Positions 11,950-24,109 of a DNA stretch of 64,000 nucleotides are shown in pieces. A program made the position numbers and the translations under genes. The first letter of the stretch is position 1. The number at the start of each line of letters is the position of its first letter. The DNA is from Typha latifolia (Eukaryota; Streptophyta; Magnoliopsida; Poales; Typhaceae), in assembly GCA_019914945.1 (NCBI GenBank), contig CM034110.1, positions 191,001 through 255,000 on the forward strand. Direction: 5' to 3'. A model generated the notes under the pieces. It was not told the DNA's origin. It saw only the letters and a program-made list of their open reading frames with translations, and searched no databases.

Positions 11950-12408
11950 TATACATATATGTCTGGATTCAAGCTGGATATACAATTAAATCATCGTCCA
12001 ACAAATCTATGGCTTGATAGGACAAAAGATTACTGGGCCGTTTGTACTCAGCAAGAAAATAAAATCTGTTAAACATCTCATCCTGCAACAATATTAATAT
12101 ACTTGCTTTGCATAGTACTGTTTCTATCAACCATTTCACAAGGAAAAAGAAAAAAAGAATCCGCATTGTCTGAAAGAGCTTGAATTTGATAAAGACGTTA
12201 TGCTACGATCAACTATAGAAATTACAAGATTGCCAAAGATCTGAAACCGGTAACCATCATGGGCCATACATAAGAAGATCTACATAACACGCCCTCAGAA
12301 CCATCTGTTAGGAGTGAACTTCACAAGTCAACGTTACTCTGCATGATTTTTCTAAGGTAAAAAGACTTATCAATCTGGAATCCTGTAGATCTAAAACGTT
12401 ACTCATCA
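11950..12408 (-). other. Probable derlin 3'UTR and flank
   Basis: AT-rich sequence directly downstream of the derlin stop on the minus strand. No separate gene is supported. Confidence 0.45.
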
Positions 12409-15400
12409 TCACTCTTGATGCATATCCTGCGGTGGAGCAAACATAGGATTTATTGGCCGGGCCACTACAACATTCTCATCAGGAAAGAGTGCTTTGATAA
12501 ATGGAGGAGTCTTTAGTGGGTGTCGGCCTGTCATCCTTGGATACACATTTTCAAGAAAGTAATAAGCATGGCCAGCAATCATGCCCTGAGTCAGGATAGC
12601 ATTGCCAGATCAGTACGATAGAACTAAACAGTACACATAAGTAACAGAAGAAACCCCCGATTAACCATATTTAAAATAAAATCTGAAAATCCTGAATAAA
12701 AGAATGCTAAACTAATGAAATAAAATAATCTAGCACATCAGATAGGAGATAAATCCATTAATTAAAGAATAAAGAGACAAGCGCAGGATTTAAGACTGAA
12801 TATGAAAAACAGAAATATATGACTCCAAATCTCAGCTGTGCCTACATCCCAGGCAATCATCGCCAAGCTAAGGCAGGTAAGACAACATGGGGCTGTCAAA
12901 AATGATTAAGTCATCAAGCCACTCGATATTCAGCTTAAGTAAACTGACCTATCTTCCTTCTCAGTTAGTCAGTATGTTTATGCCTGATCCAATTCAAATT
13001 TGATTTAATTTGTGGGAGGTTGCCACTTATTAAGTTTCAGTGAAACAAGAGCTTTGGCCTATTTGTTCAAAAGAAATTATTTGATTTAATTTGATCTTTA
13101 TTCAACTTAATAAATCAGGCTTGAATTAAATTGATTCAATCTTGATAAGAGGCTTGATTTGAGTTGGTCTTAATAATAGTTATACAGCAGCTTATTATGG
13201 ATTCTATCAGCTTAACACAATAGTTTAGGAATTGAGCATGAATTGGAATTAATTGATCACTAATAAAAATTAACATTGACCCAGAGGCCCAAAATTAATT
13301 TTGAGCTTGCTCCAAGCTAGTCCTAGTCAAGCTTTAGCCCAACTACACTTGTTATGCAAGCAACTTGATGCCACAAATTTTTGGCCATCTAGATTTTCCA
13401 GCATAAAGGGAAGTCAACTGACTGGTTTTCTATCAAATTTGTGAGAAAATTTACGAACAAAATAACTAATATATCAAAAAGAAATGCAACTTCCTATAGT
13501 GATATGTTACCGGATCTATTTGTATATATACTAAGGGTGTATGATTGAATAACTCAAATCATGATCAAAAGACAGTTGAAATGAGAAGCATTGATCAATT
13601 CCACTCGTTGAGAAACATAGATGTGTTATGAACCAGATCTCGACCAATCCGGACGTAAAAAAATTATGAAAATTTATATAAAGTTCTAATGGTATTGGTT
13701 TCATATAAATTGAAAATCGTAATGAAAAGGTCGAGGTGAAAAAAAATATAAATAAAATAGAGGAAGGTCCGAACGGGGTAGATTAGTAAATATCCAACGT
13801 TGCAGCGATCATCAGAGGATAGCGGACAACCAAAGGTGGTGATGGATGGCTGTATAGTATGGTGGCTCATGGCGGAGGATAATAGTTATTATTCGAAGAT
13901 AGAATTAGGATTCTAAGTTAGATTTACTCTTAAAAAAATAAACGGATATAACTAATTTACTCCAACGATAACTCAAGACTAAAATATAATTCTTAATTCT
14001 TCATTGGATTCTTAGATGAATAAACAAATAAGCTCAGCCCTTCTATATATAGAGATCGAATATAATGAGTCCTATTCAAAGTAGCCATAAAGGCTTATAC
14101 GACTCGAACTATGATTTACCTTAGACTATTCTTAAAAGCTTATACGATTCGAACTAAAATTTGCCTTAGAGGCTTACATGACTTAATTAAACTTGTCTTA
14201 AATTAGCCATGAAGGCTTATATGACTCGAACTAAGACTTATCTTAGTCTATCCCTAAAAACTATATGACTCGAATTAAAATCTACTTTAGAGGCTTACAT
14301 GACTTAATTGGACTTGCCTTAGACTAACTATGAAGGCTTATATAACTCAACTAAACTAAGATTTGCCTTAAAAACTTATATAACTTAATTGAACTTGCCT
14401 TAGTGGTTTACATAACTTAATTAAACTTGCCTTAAAAAGCTTACGTGATATAACTAGACTTACCTTAAGAGCTTACATAAGAGATAAACATAAATTAATT
14501 AAAAAATAAATAGACTATATCCATCGAGCACAATATCTTCATAATGCGATCCAACTTGACCTAGTTCGCATCAAGATCAATTCCACTCAGTGGCCAGCAA
14601 GACCACTTAACATTATTGTTCTAAGAATAGCTTTTTTTTGCTGTTGCAAAAATTACTCTTTTAACTCTCTTTCATGTTTCTTTAGTCGAAAATATTAACA
14701 TGATCATGGAAGCAACTATGAAGCACAGACACTTCAAATAGCATGTCGTGTCCATGTCCAACACTTGTCGAACACTTGTTGGACACACTTTTGGACATTC
14801 TTGATATATTTTTTAGACATAAAATTTATCATATGCTATAAAAGTTTATAATAGGGATTATCTATTGTAGAAATTTCCTAGATATGCTATAAAAATATAA
14901 TGCAACAATCACAAGTTAGTGAATCCAAATAAATTAATATTAATGTAAATTATTATAAAATCATAGATTCATCTATACCATCCACTATAGTTAAGTAATG
15001 GTAGTTAAATATTTATTCTCATAATATTGAATTGTATTGTCACATACCAACATTATCACTTTTGACTTTGTGATATTTTGTGCATTTTGTTTTTCTCTTA
15101 TGAATAATTTACGCATGCATGTGTATTTATATTATAAGTTTAGAAAAATATTGCTTTAAACATATCAATGATATATATAATGCTTTTATTTATAAAAGAT
15201 TGGTTCCTATCTCCGTGTTTGTAGTGTGTCGTATCCGTGTCCTGTGTCCGTGTCTTCTTAGGAAAGCAACTATTTGATACTAAGTAAAAAAATATAAAAA
15301 AAAACTTTAAAAAAATATATGATATTGAGTAACATACCAGAAGATCCACCCACGTACTGCTACCAACCAGAATGGAGAATCCTAGAAGGACCTGTAACAT

Positions 15401-17307
15401 CACAAACAATAATATTAACAACTAATTCTCTCATTTTTAACCAACTAAAATAATAAGCATCAACATCATTGTTCATAGTAGATATACCACAGATGAAGAT
15501 CACGTAGCAATTCTTTTTAAGTCTTGCTTACTTTAGGAATAAATTCAATTTTAGAATATGTATTCCTTTTTATTATTTTCAAAATGATATCTTTATTTTA
15601 GAAATAAGATGTAATTTTGATAAATAGTATTTGTATTCTAGAATAAAGTTATAATGATATTTAGCTGTTTATTCTAAAATAAAAAATTATATTTCAAAAT
15701 AAAAAAAAAATTATTCCTGAATTGAACAGGGCCTTAAGAAATAGATCAAGGGACAATCATTTTAATCAACCATACAAAAAGCACATAATTGACTTGAAAA
15801 CTTTTAAATACATTTCCATGTCCTCCCAAAAGGAAAACAAAACTATATGATAACAGAACAATTTCATGTCAAAAATGTCCCACTAGGTATGAGCACATAT
15901 ATACATACCTACTTTCAAGTGATGAATGAGAAGACAAGCAAATACAGTGTATAACAAAACACATAAAGAGAAGAAAATGACTTTACCTTTTAACGCATTA
16001 TTTTGTCTTTTAACTGCAGTTGCTGACCTATACTAGCATATCATTATTCATAAAGAGAAGAAAATGATCCAACCAAGGCCATGTTATCCAATTTGTCATC
16101 CACAAAGCTTATAAAAAAAAAATTATGGAACTAGCAGTGTATCCCCCACTCTCAGGTATTTGCAATAAATAGGAAGGAAACACGTTCTGCTATGTTTGTT
16201 CTAACTGCTATCACTCACCCATGGCAGATATGCTGCTGTGAAAGTAAAAAGGCCCAAGAAACTCATGTGGATAAAAGGATTATGCTTGCTCCAGACATAG
16301 ACCTGCAGGAAGAGAAAAGGTGATCCAATACCTCAAGAGTATAAAGGAAATCTTAAACTAAATGACACATGAGACAAGATTTCTGACATAAATTTTTGGA
16401 TAGAATGAAAACGGTAAGTGACTAACCATCATGAACGTCAATGAATTGCTGAGAAACAAAATTTTGGCGAAAGTCTCAGAAACATATGGTATCATCCCTC
16501 CAATGAGAACAATCCCAGTAAGAACAGTGGCACCAAATAAGAGCATGTAGAAGAAATCTGCAGTTCGCCCTCTAAAAGAGTTTTCCTCAAGTAGCTTGCA
16601 GTATCGTGCAAGGAAGAACATGTGGAATAGGAAATCCAAATCTGGTTTATAACGACAGCATCAATAAGAGTAACTGAATATAAATAAGCAAGTCAAACTA
16701 TGAAAAGAGATCAGCAGTTAAGAATTGAAGGAGAGGTGAGCTAATAGATCGATCAACCTACAACTGAAAATTGTGCACCTGTTGAAAAACCCAAGGAAAG
16801 GAAGCGAAAGAGTAATAAAATCAGAACATACCCATTTTACGGAAGTACAAGAAGTTTGTGACAAGACGCCAGATCTCAAATTTCTGGACAACGCGCTTGG
16901 GATTCAGATATAAATGATACGGGGATATGATCTGCCATAAAATTGAAAAAAAAAATTATGTAAAAGAATCAATAAGATAGTAATTTCCAGATATAAGCTA
17001 GACCCAGCATAACAAGAAACTATTGCTCAATTAATATCGACAAATAACCAAAGAAAGAAGACATCAAAACGCCCCAAATCAATGCCATTTAGATGATGAA
17101 ATCGAACTAGAGAAGGGAATCGAGAGTGAAATCTTCGAAAAGTAAACGTGAATTAGCTCCCAGACCTAACAACCGGATGAAAAGGATAAGATTAGGGGAA
17201 AAGCAAACCTCCAGAGAGCATCCGACGGTGGTGACCACCGCGGCAGTAAGATAGGAGCGCGTGATGATGGGCATCTGCTTGTACCATTCCTCCACCGCTT
17301 GCGCCAT
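12409..17307 (-). CDS. DER2: Derlin (Der1-like ERAD membrane protein), derlin-2 type
   Basis: Six exons on the minus strand: 17307-17209, 16931-16832, 16641-16427, 16302-16219, 15391-15338 and 12585-12409. They join in frame to 242 aa, close to plant derlin-2 length (about 244). Derlins are rhomboid-like pseudoproteases in the ER membrane that help move misfolded proteins to the cytosol with p97/CDC48. Seen: an N-terminus starting MAQAVEEWYKQMPIITRSYL; the conserved WR pair in KFEIWRLVTNFLYF; hydrophobic segments in DLDFLFHMFFLARYC, FYMLLFGATVLTGIVLIGGM and NPFIHMSFLGLFTFTAAYLP; then VLLGFSILVGSSTWVDLL and MIAGHAYYFLENVYPRMTG; and a proline-rich cytosolic tail ending QDMHQE. No serine protease dyad is expected in the family. 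The last intron (12586-15337, 2.75 kb) is much longer than the others and holds inserted repeat DNA. All splice sites are GT-AG, so the gene looks intact. Confidence 0.93.
13607..14574. repeat. Insertion in derlin intron 5 bounded by a 14-bp direct repeat
   Basis: GATCAATTCCACTC occurs at 13593-13606 and again at 14575-14588, bracketing 968 bp. The interior ends include TGTTATGAACC (13624) and, beyond the right repeat, CACTTAACA (to 14612), so a TGTTA...TAACA LTR-like structure is an alternative reading. No coding domain was found. Confidence 0.4.
14080..14480. repeat. Degenerate tandem repeat, about 35-bp unit
   Basis: About ten to eleven imperfect copies of a unit resembling AGGCTTATACGACTCGAACT followed by AAGATTTGCCTTAG follow each other without a break. 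Two subtypes are visible, one with TATACGACTCGAACT and one with TACATGACTTAATTAAACT. The array lies inside the last derlin intron. Confidence 0.7.
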
Positions 17308-17525
17308 TCTTCCTCTTTCTCCTTCTCCAACCACCGACTTGAGAGGGAGGGAGGGAGAGACAGAGAGATTTATCTACTGCACGAAGGAATGGAAAATGAA
17401 AGCAGAAACAGAAACCCTAACCCTTGATCGTTTCGTTCAGTGAAGTAGTGGAATGAGGGAGTCGAGGAGACGAAGGGAAGAAGAGAAAACACGGAGAAGA
17501 GGGTGGAGTTCGAAGGGTTAGATGC

Positions 17526-17561
<36 letters not shown>

Positions 17562-17735
17562 AGAATTCGGCGGACGCCTTTATTTTTCATTTATTTATTT
17601 ATGCCGGTGGTGGGGACCAGGGAGAGCAAAGCCATGTCGCCTGCCCTCCACGTCAGCAGACGCTTGATGAGGTAGCATTTCCAATCACCAGCGGACACGT
17701 ATCCTTAGACTTACTCCAAGGATGGCCTCCCACAC
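17308..17735 (-). promoter_or_regulatory. Derlin 5'UTR/promoter region with GA repeat
   Basis: Sequence immediately upstream of the derlin start on the minus strand. It contains an interrupted (GA)n tract at 17526-17562, read as CT-rich on the gene strand, a common feature of plant 5' leaders. No clear TATA box was identified. The region runs up to the next hAT-type element. Confidence 0.4.
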
Positions 17736-17938
17736 TAGAGGTGGCAAAAATTGACCCGACCCAATAACCCGATTGTTAATCGGATTTGAGTTTAGTCTAA
17801 TAGGATTCGGGTCATAAACGGGTCATCCCGCCTAACCCGTTTATTAATCGGGTCGTGTTCGGATTTATACCTCTGATCCGCTTGACCCGTTTAACCCGTT
17901 TAGGTAAATGGGTCGGATTGGGTCAGGTCAACTCACCA

Positions 17939-18001
<63 letters not shown>

Positions 18002-19459
18002 AAGTTTTTCTAACCCTAACACCCAATACATATGACAATGATAAGTCCCCACTCCCCAACTCCAAAGAGGCAAGCGTCGTCGGCTATCGCCTCTTACCTA
18101 TGCCCGTTGCCCGATCACTGCGCAGTCGGCCATCGCCTCTTACCCCTCACTCCTCACGCCGTCGCCCCCTTGAGTTTCATGGTTCCAATTTCAATCATAG
18201 CAGTTTTGTCTTTCTATCATAACACTTCTGAGCTTCAAATTTATATTTTCTTCTTGATTTTAGATTGATGTGTTCTCTCCAATGGTTGTGACCTGATAAG
18301 TAAAATGCTCTGCAAGGTTTGCTATGAGTATTTCTTCTATTCTTCTTATAGTGACCTGGTTGATAACCTTTTATCTTTCTTTTTCATTCCACATGTGGCT
18401 TTTAATTTTCTATGGGGCTTCTTGGATTTCTATTTTGGAGAAGTCCTATTAGTCTTGTTTTAGGCGTTGCACCTGGGGTTGCCGTATTGTCCCTAGTGGT
18501 ACTTAGTCTAAAGGTTCGGAGGGGTGGAACATCCAGCTTACTGTTCATACTGGGGCGAGCAGATATGTGGATTTGGTACCCTGGAGTGAATTTTCAGTTT
18601 TTACTAATCTATTTGGGCTTGAGAAACTTTATTCTTGGTGGAGCTCAAGGAATTGATTTAAAGTTGCAATATTTCTTATTTAAAAGCCCCAACATCTCAA
18701 GATGCAAAAGTTGGAAAATTACACAGAAAATCCTTCCTTGGGGTTTTTATGCTTTTATCAGGTACTTCTTCCTCTGCTCTGTTTAAAACTGATTTGTTCT
18801 ATAGAATTTTACTCACAGGAAACTTTCGTTTAACATGATTGCAATGCCGTAATGATTTGTTTCTATTCATATGTGCTTCTTGCTAGAGAAAATCCACCAC
18901 CGAAGAAGTTAGCGGCAACTCCCTCATCGTCGCTTGGAAAGCATTCTTAAGTCAGACCTCTTGCTATACATGTTACTAGTACTCCTATTGAAGTATAGCA
19001 GTTATGGTCAACTTGTTGTATGAAAACAGAGAATTTGAGAGTTTGGAACTAAAATTATTTGTATGAAGTTTGTTCTAAACTTCATTGTATAGATTTTTGT
19101 TATGGTGAAATATTAGGATTGTAATTTTGATGTTGTATGAATTTTGAGTTAGAAATCGATTATTTTGTTTGTATAATACATCATTTATATATGATAAATT
19201 AGTAAATATTAAATTTTATATAAGATTTATATTAAATGGGTTAGACGGGTCGTGTTAACGTGTCAGGTTAACACAGCCCGTTTAAGTATACGGATTAGAC
19301 GGGTCGTGTTAGCGCGTCGTGTTAACTCGATCCGTTTTAGACGGGGCGGGTCGTATTACCTATTTATTAATCGGGTCGTGTTCGTGTCAAAGTAAAATTG
19401 ACCTGATTCGAATTTAACCTGACCCGAACCCGCTTAATCCGACCCGATTGCCACTCCTA
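17736..19459. mobile_element. hAT-type element carrying possible captured gene sequence, 1.7 kb
   Basis: Left end TAGAGGTGGCAAAAATTGAC; right end CCCGATTGCCACTCCTA. The GGGTCGTGTT-rich arms are inverted relative to each other. The left flank TCCCACAC is matched by TCCCATAC at 19465-19472, five bases past the apparent end, so the exact boundary is unclear. A (CT)n(AT)n tract lies at 17941-17999. The centre (about 18290-18960) differs from the arms. It includes an AG-bounded stretch at 18889-18950 reading ENPPPKKLAATPSSSLGKHS and then a stop, which looks like the terminal exon of an unrelated gene. Confidence 0.6.
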
Positions 19460-20428
19460 TAAACTCCCATACATCACCACCCTAGGACTTTTATTTTTTA
19501 ATTTAGCAAAGGTAAAATTTCATGGATGGATTTGCAACAAAAAAAAAACAGTTCGGTTTTAGATTTTGCCGCATGTAGATCTTTCAACCTTGGAGGGAGA
19601 GAGAATTCGGCTATATATTTAATAAAATCTATTTTTTTCACTAGATTATATTATTCTGTTATTTTCTACATGCGCCTAGTAACAAATATTTATTATTTCA
19701 TAATACGTAATATAACTATAAATTACTTTCTGAATTAGTTTGACTTTGTTAAAATGTACTAATATGTCACTTTTTGTCTTAAAAAATTGAGGACCGTAAG
19801 AAGTACAATTGTTTAATAATTATGAATTACATAATAAAGTAAAATACTAGTAAAAATATAAATGTTTAATAACTATGAATTATATAATAAAATTATGTAA
19901 ATATAAAGATAATCGGACCTAAGAAAATAAAAGAAGTAGCAAGAGATATAGCTATAAATTGTTTTGAGTGAAAAAAAAAAGGAAGATGAAAAAAGTAGAG
20001 TAGTGAGAGATAAAAAAAAACAGAAAATTCTATTCTCACTACAAATTTGAAAGAGAAAGAAAACAAAATTCTGACTTATAAGATAAAACTAAAACGGGTC
20101 AGGTGAGAAAAATGAAAACCATGTATATTTTTTGTTAACTCTCGAGAATATCATCTCAAAAGGGGGGGAGCAGAATTCAATGAGATAAGGGCATCTTCTG
20201 CATAAAGGAAAACACATAGTTTATTACTTTGATGGCTTATATAAATCACTAGAAAACACATGTATTCAATCTGAACTCCACAAGCGCACACTCACACACA
20301 AAATGGAAAAGGAAAAAATAAATAAAAAATCAATTAACACAAAAGTTTTCTGCTGCTGCATATATCCACCATCTTGTAGCCTCATTTTTCACATCCATGT
20401 CCTTTGTTTCTGCTGTAGTACTAAAGGC
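19460..20428. other. PEPCK copy 1 3' flank
   Basis: AT-rich with several A-runs. It includes the 3'UTR of the minus-strand PEPCK. No other gene seen. Confidence 0.4.
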
Positions 20429-23302
20429 TTAGAAGTTGGGACCAGCAGCAAGGATCTCCTCCGTCAAGCTACTGTCTTGGCCAATCTTGTAGTCTGCAAA
20501 CACCTCAAAGTTATTCTTGAATAAAACTGCTAGTTTCATCAGCGTCTCCTTGTATGCTACCTTGTCCTCCCACTATCCAAGAAAAAACCACCAAGCTACA
20601 TTAAATTTTGAACAAACCCACTAGGGTCGCAAATACTCTAACTAGCTAGCCACGTTTCAATAAACTGGAGGAATCAAAAGAAATGATAGTTTACAGTGTT
20701 TGTAGGGTCTAGGATCTCCGATGGCACGCCTTCAACTTCAGTTGGTATCTCCAGTCCAAACACCTCAGTCTTTCGGTAATCAACAGTCAGAAGGCTGCCG
20801 GAGTGTATTGCATCAATTATCCTCCGAGTGTATGATAGTTTAATACGACTGCCCACACCATATCTGAAACAAAATTAAGGAGGACGAGAAGAATTTCAAT
20901 ATGTCTGAAAGATCTAGGAGACATTAAGAGAAATCACACCAACTTTGAGTGAGTGCTTTTACCTGCCACCAGACCAACCAGTGTTGACAAGCCACCCAGT
21001 AGCACCATACTTCTGCATTTTTTCAGCCAGCATCGCTGCATACTTCGTAGGATGAAGCATTATGAATGCTGCCCCAAAGCAAGCAGAGAATGTGGCCTGT
21101 GGCTCCTTCACACCTTCCTCTGTGCCAGCAACCTATTTCGATAGGAAAGAGGCCAGTGATTGGACCAATTTGAGGTAAGGTTTAGTTGAAGGAAGGATAA
21201 CGTTAATTTCTAGGCAAAATAAGATATGTACCAGAGCTGTGTAGCCACTGATAAAATGGTACATAGTCTGTGCCAGGCTCAGCTTGCTCACTGGAGGAAG
21301 CACACCAAATGCGTCGCATGCTAAGAGGATGACATTCTTAGGATGTGGACCAACGCATGGTATTTTTGCATTTGGAATGTACTCAATTGGATACGAAGCA
21401 CGAGTGTTTTCTGTATCAAAAAAAGAAGCAATATTACTTATTTGAAAGCCAGGCATTCATGAAACAATATGAGGACAGTACCTGTAACAGATTTGTCGGA
21501 ATAATCCACGTCGCGTGTATGCTCATCGAAAACAACATTCTCCAATACTACAAGGGAATTAATTGCATAACAAAGGATTAAATTTGCGAGCTTGATTTGG
21601 ATATAAAGGCCGCACCGCACCTCTAGAGATGAGATAAATACCAGTTCCAAATTTTATAGCATTCCAGATATCAGGCTCCTTCTCCTTTGATAAGTCAATG
21701 CATTTCGCATAGCAGCCGCCCTCAATATTTGAGACACCGTTGTCACTCCAGCAATGTTCATCGTCGCCGATAAGGAACCTATTGTGATCCGTCGAGAGAG
21801 TTGTCTTTCCGGTGCCTAAAGTTAAAAGGGCGATGTACGTAGTTAACATCATCGATCAGGAGCAAGAATTAATTAATTACGTCTTACAATGTACGAGAGT
21901 GAACACAACCAGCCTATATATATTACCTGACAACCCAAAGAAGAGAGCAACATCACCATCTTTTCCCATATTGCAGCCTGAATGTAAGGAAAGGATCCGT
22001 CTCTTGGGCATGAGATAGTGCATCACACCAAACAAACCCTTCTTCATCTCCCCAGCGTATTGTGTGCCCAGAATAACCATTTCCTTCCTCGCCAAATTAA
22101 GGTCTATGCTAGTCGACGATGTCATATAGTGTGTGTAACGGTTGCAAGGAAATTGCCCGGCATTGTAGATAGTGAAGTCAGGGTTACCAAAATTCAACAA
22201 TTCTTCCTGCGTAGGCCGGATACACCTGCAACCAATTCAATATTCTTTAAGATGTACATGATGTCCAACATCTACTCTGCTATATATCTATTAAAAATTT
22301 CTTATGTCAACAAATTTGATAAAGGCCTTTACTCTGAAGAAGAACATTGATAATTTTGGGTGTTTGAGCTCACATGTTATGCATGAATAGTGAATGGTAA
22401 GCCCTCGCAGAGATGATCCTGACTTTGATGCGATGCTCAGGATCCCAGTTAAGAAACTGATCATTGACATACACCTGCAGATCATACAGCAGAAGAGATC
22501 TCAGATTATTGACTATCTTCGTTTTGTACATGAAAATTAATCAAGTCTGTTGCCTTAATTAACACGAAAAATTAAACACCTACAAAAACTAGAAGTATGT
22601 TAGTGTAATAAAGCTAATAATAGATCATATGTTGGCTCTTTAAAGATATGCAGTTCATAGTTCAAACCATATGTAAGGAAGGTTTAAACAAACCGAAGGA
22701 GGAGGAGGAGAAATAATTAGAATAGTATACCTTGTCGAGAGATCTAAGATAGTCTACTGCTCTTTCCCTGTTCACCAAGAATGTCTGCTCATCCATCTCA
22801 ATGTTGGGTGACCCCCTATTAGTTCGCACAATATAAGGAAGTGATCAATAAAACCAATTAAGAGACAAATGAATGAATTAAGCGTGGCAGGCAAGCAATC
22901 AAGTAGGAGAGAGGTACATACTTCCCCCACCAAAGCTCCTCTGCAGTGGTTTCATCCTTGACGACCCGTTTGTCCTTAGGAGATCGACCAGTCTTAGCAC
23001 CTGACAAGGTTGCTAATGCACCTGACGATGTTATAAAGGACCCTTTCTCATACTTGACGGCTTGCTCATACAGCTCTGCAGGAGAGAGGTTGTACATGAG
23101 ATGGGTGAACTTAAGGGAACTATCAGTGGGAATGATGGTGGGGGTGAAATAGTGCTGGCCGGCCCTTGAGGCCTCCGACTTCCTTGCCGGGTCGCCCTTC
23201 ACCACGTTGGGTCCTGTTTCCCGAGTTAGAGACGCCAATGATGCACTGTGTCATTCATCACATTCTCCAGTAGCTTCAGCTACGCATCCCAAATTAATAT
23301 TG

Positions 23303-23360
<58 letters not shown>

Positions 23361-23611
23361 ACAATATATTGTACGCATGCAGCTTGTACGTAAGTACGTA
23401 CGTACCTGATGGATTGGAGCTGGATCTTTTGGCGGTCGTCGTCGGGGATGGCGGCGAAGGCCCCTCCAGTCCCAGTCCGGGTGGGCGTGGCGGGCTCCGA
23501 CTTCTTCCTCTGGAGCTTGTGGAGTTCGTCGATGGTCTGCACCTTCACATGCGGCAAGCTGATGCTGCCGTCGTTGCAGAAGCTGAATTCATCTCCACTC
23601 ACCGCCGCCAT
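20429..23611 (-). CDS. PCK: Phosphoenolpyruvate carboxykinase (ATP), copy 1
   Basis: Eleven exons on the minus strand: 23611-23406, 23245-22922, 22815-22731, 22474-22374, 22225-21927, 21815-21642, 21547-21482, 21410-21232, 21132-20963, 20863-20695 and 20572-20429. They give 638 aa. The cytosolic enzyme converts oxaloacetate and ATP to PEP, CO2 and ADP, feeding gluconeogenesis, CO2-concentrating or amino-acid metabolism. Seen: the PEPCK-specific region [20 protein letters not shown]; the P-loop SGTGKTT (about 338-344, Lys342); kinase-2 motif GDDEHCW (355-361); [16 protein letters not shown]; and the C-terminus AAGPNF. An N-terminal LQRKKS (Ser38) fits the phosphorylated region known in plant PEPCK. 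All introns are GT-AG and no stop or frameshift was found, so it appears functional. The start MAAVSGDEF was chosen because it lies just downstream of a TATA box. An upstream Met in the same frame would extend it by 21 residues. It is a paralog, in inverted orientation, of the gene at 39913-44523. Confidence 0.93.
23305..23358. repeat. (AT)n microsatellite in PEPCK copy 1 intron 1
   Basis: About 27 AT units within the 160-bp first intron (23246-23405). They form much of that intron. Confidence 0.95.
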
Positions 23612-23687
23612 CAGTGAAACTAGATTTCTTGATCTTAGATATGCACGTAATGATCGACGGAGGAAGAGACACAAGGCTAGGCTATGC

Positions 23688-23695
23688 TTTTATAT
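23688..23695 (-). promoter_or_regulatory. TATA box of PEPCK copy 1
   Basis: TATATAAA on the minus strand, 77 bp upstream of the chosen start codon. This predicts a leader of about 45-50 nt and supports the MAAVSGDEF start. Confidence 0.65.
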
Positions 23696-23699
23696 AATG

Positions 23700-24058
23700 C
23701 ATTCTTGGAAATTAATAAACCAGCCAAAAAATGCTAGATTGTTCGGTTCTGACCTTTGTTTGCAAATTAATTGTTTTAATTTTACTATCTATAAACATAT
23801 AGAACCTTTATTTTTTTCTACAATTAAACTACGTATTACAACATTTTCAACGGATTTAATTAATATGCCTATCCTAGATAATTAGAATAAAATGTATTTA
23901 GAAGAAAAGAGGAATTTAAACACGCATCGTATCGCTAAAGACCGGAGAATATTCCCCTCCGTGCCTTCCGTTAATGGCAAAACGAAGAGCTGTCTTCTGG
24001 TGAGTAGATGTCATGATCTATCATGAAGAGCTGTCTTCTGGCTAGTTTTCCAAATAGT

Positions 24059-24109
<51 letters not shown>

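Noticed and set aside
14080..14480. Possible CRISPR-like array
   Set aside because: Units are adjacent without unique spacers, are degenerate, and lie in a plant intron.
13624..14612. TGTTA...TAACA as a solo LTR in the derlin intron
   Set aside because: Flanks AGATG and TTATT are not a duplication. The 14-bp direct repeat gives a different boundary.
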